A stretch of 36,005 bases of DNA from Deltaproteobacteria bacterium (lineage in GTDB: Bacteria > Myxococcota_A > Polyangia > Haliangiales > SHYZ01), in the NCBI GenBank assembly GCA_016210055.1, contig JACQUZ010000138.1, positions 1 to 36,005 of the forward strand, given 5' to 3'. The notes under the pieces were generated by a model. That model was given only the letters and a program-made list of their open reading frames with translations. It ran no database searches and had not been told where the DNA came from. Positions 15,755 through 23,055 of this stretch are shown piece by piece. Position 1 is the stretch's first letter; each line of letters begins with the position of its first letter. The position numbers and the translations under genes are program-made.

Positions 15755-17308
15755 GTGACATCAGGCCCAGGCCTTGCTTGCTGCTCCGCCGTGGCCCTCT
15801 TCGTCCCCCTCCTGCTTCTTCTTTTGGCGCTCTTGGTCGTCATTGGATCCCACCTCATCGCCACCCGCCGCGCGCGCAAGCTCGCCGACGCGCAAAGGCG
15901 GGCGGTGAGTCCAGAAGTCCTCGTCCACAGCATCAACGAGGACCGCTGCACGGGGTGCGAAGCCTGCGTGGCGGCGTGTCCAACCAGCGTCCTCGACCTC
16001 GTCTCGCACAAGGCCAGGGTCGTTCGGTTCGAGGACTGCATCCAGTGCCGTCAGTGCGAGGCGGCGTGCCCGACTCATTCCCTCGTCATGCATTGGGAAC
16101 GCTCCGAGCCGCCACCTGTTCTCGTTCCCGACGTGTCGCCGAACTACGAAGCGAACGGGATGTACCTCGTCGGCGAGGTTGCTGGAAAGCCCCTCATCAA
16201 GAACGCGGCCAACATCGGGCGCGCCGTGGTCGAGCACATCGTCAGACAGGGACTTGGGCCGGGTCGCACGGGCACGTTCGACGTCATCATCGTCGGCGCC
16301 GGGCCAGGTGGGCTCTCGGCGGCCCTCACCTGCATCCACCACGGTCTTTCCCACTTGGTGCTCGAAAAGGAACACGCCATCGCCGGAACCGTGGCGCGCT
16401 ACCCCAAGGGGAAGCGCGTCATGGCGGAGCCGCACGACGTCCGCAACCTCTCCTTCCTGCCCATCTATGACACCACGCGAGAGGACTTGCTCCGCTCTTG
16501 GCACGCGGCGATCGAAGAGAAGGGAATCAACATCCGCTTGGGCGAGGCCGTGGAGTCGGTGGAACGCGATGGAGCGTGGTTCCGCGCGCGGACCAACAAG
16601 GGGGTGGTCCGTGGCTCGCGCATCATCCTCGCGACCGGAGTGCGGGGGAAGCCGCGTACCCTCGGCGTCCCGGGCGAAAACCTCGCCAAGGTGGCGAGCT
16701 CCCTCGACGACCCAGCACACTTCGCCGACAAGGACGTCCTCGTGGCCGGTGGCGGCGACAGCGCCGTGGAAGCCGCATGCGCCCTGGCAGATGCCGGAGC
16801 GCGCGTGACCCTGTCGTACCGCGGCAAGGTCCTTTCGCGAGCCCACGCCACAAATCGCCGCCGAATCGCCGAAAGGATCCAGAGAGGTACGGTGACAGCG
16901 CTCTTCTCGTCGCACGTGCTCCGCATCGACGAACGGGCGGTCACCCTCTCGCATCAAGGCGAGGAGGTACGCCTCCGCAACCACGCGGTGATCGTGCTCA
17001 TCGGCGCCGACCCGCCGGCTTCGTGGCTCGAAAAGATGGGCGTCACGCACCGCCAGCGCCCCCACTGGTACTCGCTCGGAGCCACCGACGCGCTCGTGGA
17101 GTCGGTGGTAGGGCGAGCGAGCTTTAGGCTTCCGCTCGAGGCTGGCCAGCCTGATCTCATCGCTCCACTCGGCGAGGGGGAGAGCGAGGATCGGTCGCCA
17201 GCGCCGCTTCGACCCGCAAGACAACCTGATCCGGATCGGCATCGGACGTATCGATCGTCACGTGGGCCGCTTCGTACAGCGGCTCGCGGGCCGCAAGAAG
17301 GGCCCTGA
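15755..17308 (+). CDS. Membrane-anchored 2x[4Fe-4S] ferredoxin - FAD/NAD(P)H thioredoxin-reductase-like fusion
   Basis: 517 residues from GTG 15755. One N-terminal membrane helix (about 8-32) is followed by two [4Fe-4S] sites, C65/68/71/75 and C95/98/101/105 (CTGCEACVAACP, CIQCRQCEAACP). A two-dinucleotide-fold flavoprotein follows: FAD site IIVGAGPGGLSAAL near 180-193, NAD(P) site VAGGGDSAVEAA near 330. It lacks the CxxC of thioredoxin reductase, so it resembles YpdA/Bdr-type reductases. It probably moves electrons from NAD(P)H through flavin to the ferredoxin clusters and an acceptor. It lies beside the box genes, which lack a BoxA reductase here, and is divergent from the selenoprotein; either could be its partner. 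The last ~50 residues (after about 467) are Pro/Arg-rich, unlike the family, and lie antisense to boxR. The natural stop may have been lost. Confidence 0.85.
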   Translation: MTSGPGLACCSAVALFVPLLLLLLALLVVIGSHLIATRRARKLADAQRRAVSPEVLVHSINEDRCTGCEACVAACPTSVLDLVSHKARVVRFEDCIQCRQCEAACPTHSLVMHWERSEPPPVLVPDVSPNYEANGMYLVGEVAGKPLIKNAANIGRAVVEHIVRQGLGPGRTGTFDVIIVGAGPGGLSAALTCIHHGLSHLVLEKEHAIAGTVARYPKGKRVMAEPHDVRNLSFLPIYDTTREDLLRSWHAAIEEKGINIRLGEAVESVERDGAWFRARTNKGVVRGSRIILATGVRGKPRTLGVPGENLAKVASSLDDPAHFADKDVLVAGGGDSAVEAACALADAGARVTLSYRGKVLSRAHATNRRRIAERIQRGTVTALFSSHVLRIDERAVTLSHQGEEVRLRNHAVIVLIGADPPASWLEKMGVTHRQRPHWYSLGATDALVESVVGRASFRLPLEAGQPDLIAPLGEGESEDRSPAPLRPARQPDPDRHRTYRSSRGPLRTAARGPQEGP

Positions 17309-17987
17309 GCTCGGCCAAGGCGTGGGGATTGCGCGCCATCGGACGCTGGTCGCCTTGCATGAGGACGCGGTTCCAATGCTCCTCAGGGCGAGCGCGGAGC
17401 CACACCGTGATCGCGCGCTCGGCGAGCATTCGATAGGTCTCGCGGTCAGTGACCAGTGACCCACCCGTCGCGAGAACTGCTGACGCGCGCGCTCCTTTCC
17501 ACCGCGCCGCATCCCCCTCCCCGGAGTGATTCGCAAGGAACCGCCGCAGCGCTTCGCGCTCGAGCCGCCGGTAATAGGCTTCGCCGTGGATTTCGAAGAT
17601 CTCGCCGAGCGTGAGACCAGCCGAAGCCTCCACGAGCTGATCGAGCTCAGCGAAGGGGACCGACAGCTTCTCCGCGAGGCGAGGCCCGACGGTGCTCTTG
17701 CCCGCACCGCGGAGCCCGAGGAGCGCGATGGTGGGGAGCGGCCGGTTTTCGGGTCGGAGCTCCGTGCGATCACTCCCCGCGAGGAGCGATGCCGGGCTCA
17801 CCGCAAGGGCGGCAGCGATCTGCCCAAGACGCAGGACCGAGATGTTTCCGGCGCCCCGCTCCAGCTCGGCCAGAAATCGCAGCGAGAGCCCAGACTTTGC
17901 GGAAAGCTGCTTTTGCGTGAGCCCAAGGGCTTCCCGCCTGGACCGCACGCGGGAGCCGATCTCGAGCAGCAGGGGATGCTTCGACAT
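17157..17987 (-). CDS. boxR: BoxR/BzdR-type benzoyl-CoA-responsive regulator (XRE HTH + shikimate-kinase fold)
   Basis: 276 residues from ATG 17987; a TTG four codons upstream is also possible. Residues about 8-65 are an XRE helix-turn-helix (REALGLTQKQLSAKSGLSLR, then LERGAGNISV). About 85-265 are a shikimate-kinase-like domain: Walker A GLRGAGKST, ELDQLVE, YRRLERE, ATGGS, and the lid and R-rich segments RPMAR and REPLYEAAH. This fusion defines BzdR/BoxR, where benzoyl-CoA or a derivative binds the kinase-like domain and releases repression. It is divergent from boxC with a 97-bp gap, consistent with control of both promoters. The last 152 bp of its coding region are antisense to the 3' end of the convergent reductase frame. 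Confidence 0.93.
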   Translation of the reverse strand: MSKHPLLLEIGSRVRSRREALGLTQKQLSAKSGLSLRFLAELERGAGNISVLRLGQIAAALAVSPASLLAGSDRTELRPENRPLPTIALLGLRGAGKSTVGPRLAEKLSVPFAELDQLVEASAGLTLGEIFEIHGEAYYRRLEREALRRFLANHSGEGDAARWKGARASAVLATGGSLVTDRETYRMLAERAITVWLRARPEEHWNRVLMQGDQRPMARNPHALAELRALLAAREPLYEAAHVTIDTSDADPDQVVLRVEAALATDPRSPPRRVER

Positions 17988-17994
17988 GATGATG

Positions 17995-18008
17995 AGCAAT
18001 ATATTGCT
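17995..18008. promoter_or_regulatory. Perfect 14-bp palindrome over the boxR -10: probable autorepression operator
   Basis: AGCAATATATTGCT is a perfect inverted repeat centred on the candidate boxR -10 element and lying 8 bp upstream of the boxR ATG. A protein bound here would block boxR transcription. Assignment to BoxR is inferred from position. Confidence 0.55.
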
Positions 18009-18027
18009 TCTTCATGACACTTATCAA
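17998..18027 (-). promoter_or_regulatory. boxR promoter
   Basis: On the minus strand, TTGATA (18027-18022), an 18-nt spacer and TATATT (18003-17998) each match the sigma70 consensus at 5 of 6 positions. The -10 ends 10 nt before the boxR ATG, implying a very short leader of only a few bases. Confidence 0.6.
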
Positions 18028-18037
18028 GAGCAATTCT

Positions 18038-18061
18038 GCACTAAAGTGCTTGCCCAGCAAG
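18038..18061. promoter_or_regulatory. Two further inverted repeats upstream of boxC: candidate BoxR operators
   Basis: GCACT-AA-AGTGC (18038-18049) directly abuts and shares one base with CTTGC-CCA-GCAAG (18049-18061). The second overlaps the candidate boxC -35 hexamer. A GCAA half-site also occurs at 18030-18033. Confidence 0.45.
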
Positions 18062-18077
18062 GTCGGGCGCGTACACT
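18050..18077 (+). promoter_or_regulatory. Candidate boxC promoter, leaderless
   Basis: TTGCCC (18050-18055), a 16-nt spacer and TACACT (18072-18077), followed by exactly 7 nt before ATG 18085. No Shine-Dalgarno sequence precedes boxC. The geometry equals that of hisS. Confidence 0.45.
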
Positions 18078-18084
18078 CTTCCGC

Positions 18085-19722
18085 ATGGACTCCTTCTCCT
18101 TTTGCACCCACCCGAGCCGTTACCGTCACCTTCGACTCGAAACCGACAGGGACGTCGCGCGCATCACCCTCGCCGTGCGGGAAGGCGAGCCTTTTTTCCC
18201 CGGACACCCTCTCAAGCTGAATAGCTACGACCTTGGCGTCGACATCGAGCTGGCCGACGCCGTCCAGCGGCTGCGGTTCGAGCACCCCGAGGTCAAGACC
18301 GTGGTCATTACGAGCGACAGGGACCGGGTGTTCTGCGCCGGCGCGAACATCCACATGCTCGCGGCATCACCCCACTCGTTCAAGGTCAACTTCTGCAAGT
18401 TCACCAACGAGACCCGGCTCGCCATCGAGGACGCCTCCAAGGGCAGCGGGCAAAAGTACCTGGCCGCGATTAACGGCGCCTGCGCCGGAGGCGGATATGA
18501 GCTCGCCCTGGCCTGCGACGAGATCCTGCTCATCGACGATGGCTCGTCTGCCGTGTCCCTGCCCGAGGTGCCCCTCTTGGGCGTGCTTCCGGGCACGGGC
18601 GGGCTCACGCGATTGGTCGACAAGCGCAAGGTGCGCCGTGACCTCGCCGACGTGTTCGCCACCGTGGCCGAAGGGGTTCGAGGCAAGCGCGCGGTGGAGT
18701 GGAATCTCGTCGATGCCATCGCTTCCAAGTCCAAGTTCGCCGACGCAATGGCGGAGCGCGCCCGCAAGCTCGCCGAAACAGTGACCGTTAAGAAAGGCCC
18801 AGGCATTCCGCTGGACGACACCGTGCCGGTCATCGAAGGGGATCGCCTCGCCTATCAGCACGTCACCCTGGACGTGGACCGCGCGAGGCGCACGGCAGAG
18901 CTCACGATCCGTGCACCGGAAGTGCCCCCGCCAAGGCTTGAAGGCGTGACGGGCCAGGGCGCGGCGTTCTGGCCACTTAGGGCTTGGCGCGAGGTGGACG
19001 ACGCGCTCCTCAGGCTACGGTTTCACTTCGAAGAGGTAGGCGTTATCTTGGTGAGGACCCGAGGCGACGGTGAACGCGTCCTCGCCTACGATCGCTTCCT
19101 CGCAACGCACTCCGACCATTGGCTCGCAAGCGAGGTGCGCCTGCTCATGGCGCGGGTCCTTCGGCGCATGGACGCCACGGCCCGCTCCTTCTTCGCCATC
19201 GTCGACGAGGGGAGCTGCTTCTTTGGCTCCCTGTGCGAGCTCCTGTGGGCGTCGGATCGCTCGTACATGCTCGAAGATCCGCACAAGAAGGTTCGCGTTC
19301 AGCTTTCGGCCCTAAACGGCGGCGCGCTTCCCATGGGGCATGGGCTCTCCCGATTGGCGCAAAGGTACTTGGCCGCTCCGGTGCGCATCGAGGAGCTCCT
19401 CGTCCGCGCGAGCGGGGAGGCTCTCTCCGCCCGCGACGCCGAGCACGCCGGGCTCGTCACGATCGCGATGGACGAGATCGATTTTTCGGACGAGGTACGT
19501 GTCGCCGTCGAGGAACGCGCCTCCCTGTCCCCCGACGCCCTCACAGGCATGGAGGCGAACCTCCGCTTCGCCGGACCAGAGAGCACGGCGACGAAGATTT
19601 TCGGGCGTCTCTCGGCGTGGCAGAACTGGATTTTCGTAAGGGACAACGCGACCGGCGACAGCGGCGCATTGACGGTCTATGGAGGCCCCGAGCGGGCACG
19701 GTTCCAATGGGCACGGACGTAA
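18085..19722 (+). CDS. boxC: Benzoyl-CoA-dihydrodiol lyase / 2,3-epoxybenzoyl-CoA dihydrolase
   Basis: 545 residues, the usual BoxC length. In the aerobic benzoyl-CoA pathway this enzyme hydrolytically opens the ring of 2,3-epoxybenzoyl-CoA, giving 3,4-didehydroadipyl-CoA semialdehyde and formate in the cytoplasm. The N-terminal half is a crotonase domain with oxyanion-hole and active-site segments DRVFCAGANIHML and NGACAGGGYELALACD, then LPEVPLLGVLPGTGGL. The C-terminal half is a second, diverged crotonase-like domain (FFAIVDEGSCFFGSLCELLWASD). The frame is open far upstream, but ATG 18085 gives the BoxC N-terminus, and upstream codons overlap boxR and its operators. It is followed by boxB after 33 bp. 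Confidence 0.96.
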   Translation: MDSFSFCTHPSRYRHLRLETDRDVARITLAVREGEPFFPGHPLKLNSYDLGVDIELADAVQRLRFEHPEVKTVVITSDRDRVFCAGANIHMLAASPHSFKVNFCKFTNETRLAIEDASKGSGQKYLAAINGACAGGGYELALACDEILLIDDGSSAVSLPEVPLLGVLPGTGGLTRLVDKRKVRRDLADVFATVAEGVRGKRAVEWNLVDAIASKSKFADAMAERARKLAETVTVKKGPGIPLDDTVPVIEGDRLAYQHVTLDVDRARRTAELTIRAPEVPPPRLEGVTGQGAAFWPLRAWREVDDALLRLRFHFEEVGVILVRTRGDGERVLAYDRFLATHSDHWLASEVRLLMARVLRRMDATARSFFAIVDEGSCFFGSLCELLWASDRSYMLEDPHKKVRVQLSALNGGALPMGHGLSRLAQRYLAAPVRIEELLVRASGEALSARDAEHAGLVTIAMDEIDFSDEVRVAVEERASLSPDALTGMEANLRFAGPESTATKIFGRLSAWQNWIFVRDNATGDSGALTVYGGPERARFQWART

Positions 19723-19755
19723 TGGTGGGAACGCATTGGCTAATAGGAGGTAGGA

Positions 19756-21165
19756 ATGCTTAGTCAGGAGAAGATCCCCAATAACGTGAACCTATCGTCC
19801 GATAGGAGGTTGATTCGGGCGCTCGAGGCGTGGCAGCCGAGTTTCATCGAGTGGTGGAAGACCGTGGGCCCCGAGGGCTTTCAGCTCGATGACGTGTACC
19901 TGAGGACCGCGGTCTCCGTGGAACCCGACGGCTGGGCCCACTTTGATTACGTGAAGATGCCCGATTATCGGTGGGGAATTTTCCTGAGCCCGCCGGAGGA
20001 AGGGCGCACGGTTGGTTTTGGCGATCACTTGGGGGAGCCGGCCTGGCAGGAGGTCCCTGGCGAGCACCGGAACATGCTCAGGCGAATCGTCGTCACCCAA
20101 GCCGACACGGAACCCGCTTCGGTCGAGCAGCAGCGCCTGCTTGGAAGAACGGCCCCATCGCTCTATGACTTGCGCAACCTCTTTCAGGTCAACGTGGAAG
20201 AGGGGCGCCACCTTTGGGCCATGGTGTACCTCCTCCACACGTACTTCGGCCGCGATGGGCGCGAGGAGGCAGAGGCGTTGCTCCAACGCCGCTCCGGCGA
20301 CCCGGACAAGCCGCGCATTCTGGGGGCCTTTAATCAGCCGGTCGAGAACTGGCTCGACTTTTACATGTTCACGATGTTCACGGATCGCGACGGCAAGTAT
20401 CAGCTCGCCGCCCTCAAGGAGAGCGGCTTCGACCCGCTCTCGCGCTCCTGTCGGTTCATGCTGACCGAAGAAGCCCACCACATGTTCGTCGGCGAGACCG
20501 GGGTCGACCGCATCTTGGCTCGCACCTGCGAGCTCATGACGCGTGACCCCAATCAGGACGCCCGGGCGCAAGGGGGCGTGGACCTTTTAACGGTCCAGAA
20601 ATACATTAACCTTTGGTTTACCCTCTCGATCGACCTATTCGGGGGCGAGGTTTCGTCCAATGCGGCCGATTTCTTTGCCGCAGGGCTCAAGGGTCGCTAC
20701 AAGGAGGAGCGCCATGAGGATCACCGAGCGCTTGACGGGGTATACCCCATGGAAATCCCGCGAGAGGGCGCCCTGGTTCGGCAAGAAGTGCCGCTCCGGA
20801 ACGCCATGAACGAGATCCTCAGGGACAATTACATCGAGGATTGCCAAAGGGCCGTGGACAAGTGGAACCGGACGATTGAGGCCTCGGGAGTCACGTCGTT
20901 TCGGCTGCGACTTCCGAGCCGGCGCTTTCATCGCCAAATCGGCATCTTCACGGGTCTCCCGCTCGGCCCAGATGGCGCGTTCATGCCCAATGAGGAATGG
21001 GAGCGCAAGCTAGGGGACTGGCTTCCCACCGAGGCGGACGTGTGCCACGTCAAGAGCCTCATGCACCCAGTGCGCGAGCGTGGAAAGGTGGCCCACTGGA
21101 TCGCTCCGCCGCAAAAAGGGATTAATGGGACGCCGCTCGACTTTGAATACGTGCGCCGGAATTAG
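19756..21165 (+). CDS. boxB: Benzoyl-CoA 2,3-epoxidase, diiron oxygenase component BoxB
   Basis: 469 residues. It inserts one O atom into benzoyl-CoA to give 2,3-epoxybenzoyl-CoA, using O2 and electrons from a reductase (BoxA in known systems). The ferritin-like diiron ligand pattern is complete: E119, E149 and H152 in VEEGRH, D210, then E239 and H242 in TEEAHHMF. All are offset by one from the Azoarcus evansii BoxB ligands as I recall them. A strong Shine-Dalgarno AGGAGGT (19745-19751) precedes the ATG. It forms an operon with boxC. The stop is 3 bp from the end of the convergent next gene, so there is no room for a terminator. Confidence 0.96.
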   Translation: MLSQEKIPNNVNLSSDRRLIRALEAWQPSFIEWWKTVGPEGFQLDDVYLRTAVSVEPDGWAHFDYVKMPDYRWGIFLSPPEEGRTVGFGDHLGEPAWQEVPGEHRNMLRRIVVTQADTEPASVEQQRLLGRTAPSLYDLRNLFQVNVEEGRHLWAMVYLLHTYFGRDGREEAEALLQRRSGDPDKPRILGAFNQPVENWLDFYMFTMFTDRDGKYQLAALKESGFDPLSRSCRFMLTEEAHHMFVGETGVDRILARTCELMTRDPNQDARAQGGVDLLTVQKYINLWFTLSIDLFGGEVSSNAADFFAAGLKGRYKEERHEDHRALDGVYPMEIPREGALVRQEVPLRNAMNEILRDNYIEDCQRAVDKWNRTIEASGVTSFRLRLPSRRFHRQIGIFTGLPLGPDGAFMPNEEWERKLGDWLPTEADVCHVKSLMHPVRERGKVAHWIAPPQKGINGTPLDFEYVRRN

Positions 21166-21168
21166 CGA

Positions 21169-21753
21169 TTAGAACCGGCCCACGACGCCCGCCATCCCGC
21201 CGCCCGGGATAGCGCTGACGATTGGGGCCACGGACGGCTCTTTCGACAGGACCACATTGCTGCTTCCTTCCCACCCCAGCCACACCGCGTCGAGGACCTG
21301 TGCAAAGGCGATGGGCGCGAGGAACCACGCAGACGCATCGCAGTCATCCTTCTCGACGTTTTCTGGATCCCCCGGGCCGTGGTCGTGCGGGCATCCCCCA
21401 TTCGTCATCATCGCGACGCCGAAAGAGAGCCCGGCGGCCGTGCTGCTAATCAAGTAGCTGCCGAGGCCCCTCCACCCATGCCCGTGTACCCAGTGAACAA
21501 TCGGTCCGGCGAAAACGACGCCGATTGCCCCGAAAGCCGTCAAGCCTTCGCTGTCCTTCGTCGCCCCAAGGACTAGCAAGGCGTCTGAAGCGGCGTACGC
21601 GCTAAGGACCTGCCACCCATACCATCTTTGGGAATCAACGGCGACGGGCTGGGCCACTGGAGCCTCCCCACCCGTGGCCGGGTCGGCACTCGCGCGGGAA
21701 AGCTGCAACATCAACATCGCACCCAGCACCAACGCACACGAACGGTGACGCAT
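21169..21753 (-). CDS. Hypothetical exported/membrane protein
   Basis: 194 residues, not recognised. Residues 1-23 form a signal peptide (LVLGAMLMLQLSRASA). Three or four weakly hydrophobic segments follow, around 52-70, 73-88 (AFGAIGVVFAGPIVHWV), 97-115 (a Ser/Ala/Gly-rich stretch) and 144-160. A His/Asp/Cys-bearing loop GGCPHDHGPGDPENVEKDDC at about 119-138 could bind a metal or be disulfide-bonded. The C-terminus is Gly-rich (AIPGGGMAGVVGRF). The composition resembles small Myxococcota envelope proteins. It is convergent with boxB and 91 bp downstream of the expansin-like gene on the same strand. Confidence 0.7.
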   Translation of the reverse strand: MRHRSCALVLGAMLMLQLSRASADPATGGEAPVAQPVAVDSQRWYGWQVLSAYAASDALLVLGATKDSEGLTAFGAIGVVFAGPIVHWVHGHGWRGLGSYLISSTAAGLSFGVAMMTNGGCPHDHGPGDPENVEKDDCDASAWFLAPIAFAQVLDAVWLGWEGSSNVVLSKEPSVAPIVSAIPGGGMAGVVGRF

Positions 21754-21844
21754 CCTCGCCCCCTTGCAATCTACCGACCAGCAGATCGGAGGATTTGCGG
21801 GCGGCTTTAGGTCAGGGCGGGTACCCTCTGCGCACGTGTCCTAC

Positions 21845-22897
21845 TCATGGGTCTCGCGCTCGGACCTCAACCTCGGTTACGGGCGCCGTGCACCGCTCAC
21901 CGCAGCTTGGGGGAAAGTCGAACTCGAAGATCGTGCTGCCGCCCACCAGCTTGTCCTCGGCATCGGTGACCCGGATTCGATAGGGCGGTGGCGAGGCCGG
22001 CAGTGCGTACACCTGTCCGTTGTCCCCGACCATGGTTGCCTTGCGCCACGTCCCATCGACCAAGCTTTCGACGCCATGAATCCCGTTCGCAAGTCGCGAA
22101 AGAACAATGGCAGGCCAGTACTTCTGGGCGTCATTTCGAAAACCAATGCGAATGCTCCCCTGCTCATGGGGTGCTTCAATGAAGCGCCACGTAATCTTCC
22201 GATTGTTCCAGCGCTCACGCAGGCCAAGGACAGGGACGCCCGCTTTTTGAAACCTGTCCAGCGACGACGTGGCAAGGTCCAAGTGATACCGGTCGTCTCG
22301 GCACCATCCGTTTCCATCCTGGCAGCTATCTGCCACCAGGAAGTCGAGGGTCGCGCCGTTGTACTCGTCGGACTGCCAGGCATCGGCCGCGCCACCGTGG
22401 CAAAACCCCTTGCCAGGGCTGCCGTCATTGATTGCCGTGCAATAGTCTCCAATGGTGACGCGAATCCAACGCCCGCAGTTTCGCCCATTGTCGAACTCGC
22501 CAATGAAGGCCGCGCTAGCGGGAGGAATGGGGCGTGGCAGGCTCGTGGAGTAATCCCCTGGCGTGTTTTGCACGTTCAAGGCCACGAAGTTCGGCGTCCC
22601 GAGGAGGTCTTCGGGGACTCCGCAGCCCCCGGTGGGCTTGCCGAGCCCGTCGAAGTGCGTGGCCATGGCGCTTAGCTCCTCACCCTTGGGGCGCACGCCG
22701 CTGTCAGGCTCTGCTGGGCAGTCAGCGCACGGATCTGCGTCCTTCCCGTGGGACCCCGCGTCGGGGTTCGGGTGGGAGGCAGCATCTGGGCGCGGGTCGC
22801 TGGGTTCAAGTGCCGAGGAACCGGCGCACGCGCTTGCGGCGGAAAGCACGGCAGCACAGGTCAAGGTCACGAAAAAGATGCGGCATGCGGATTCCAT
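21845..22897 (-). CDS. Expansin-like lipoprotein
   Basis: 350 residues from ATG 22897, where a lipoprotein signal peptide begins and ends in LSAASAC with the lipidated Cys near 22. A Pro/Asp/Ser-rich linker spans about 25-70. About 72-215 resemble the double-psi beta-barrel domain of expansins and RlpA-like proteins (ELSAMATHFDGLGKPTGGCG, then NGRNCGRWIRVTIGDYC, then CQDGNGWCRDDRYHLDLAT), rich in Cys and with the conserved Asp of an HxDL-type segment. About 225-345 resemble the second, Ig-like carbohydrate-binding domain (ITWRFIEAP, then GTWRKATMVGDNGQVYAL, then YRIRVTD). Expansins loosen polysaccharide networks non-hydrolytically. Outer-membrane lipid anchoring is inferred. A start 33 codons upstream would hide the signal and was rejected. 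Confidence 0.78.
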   Translation of the reverse strand: MESACRIFFVTLTCAAVLSAASACAGSSALEPSDPRPDAASHPNPDAGSHGKDADPCADCPAEPDSGVRPKGEELSAMATHFDGLGKPTGGCGVPEDLLGTPNFVALNVQNTPGDYSTSLPRPIPPASAAFIGEFDNGRNCGRWIRVTIGDYCTAINDGSPGKGFCHGGAADAWQSDEYNGATLDFLVADSCQDGNGWCRDDRYHLDLATSSLDRFQKAGVPVLGLRERWNNRKITWRFIEAPHEQGSIRIGFRNDAQKYWPAIVLSRLANGIHGVESLVDGTWRKATMVGDNGQVYALPASPPPYRIRVTDAEDKLVGGSTIFEFDFPPSCGERCTAPVTEVEVRARDP

Positions 22898-23055
22898 GGG
22901 ACCAGTCCTTCGCGACACCCTGTGCAAGTGGGGTGCCCCGGGGGACGACAGCGTGTTCCTAGCCAAGCCCGAGTAATTCCAGGGTTCCTCGGGCATGCGG
23001 CGTGCTCTTCACCGGTAATCCCGGGGAGCGTGGGACCGGTCTGGGGGCTTTGGCC

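Noticed and set aside
15482..15758. Plus-strand open frames over the selenoprotein region
   Set aside because: They are shadows of the minus-strand selenoprotein, which has strong homology and a SECIS-like element.
19799..19815. A second GATAGGAGG Shine-Dalgarno-like site just inside boxB, suggesting an alternative start
   Set aside because: The following TTG would remove conserved N-terminal residues, and the upstream AGGAGGT/ATG gives the family length.
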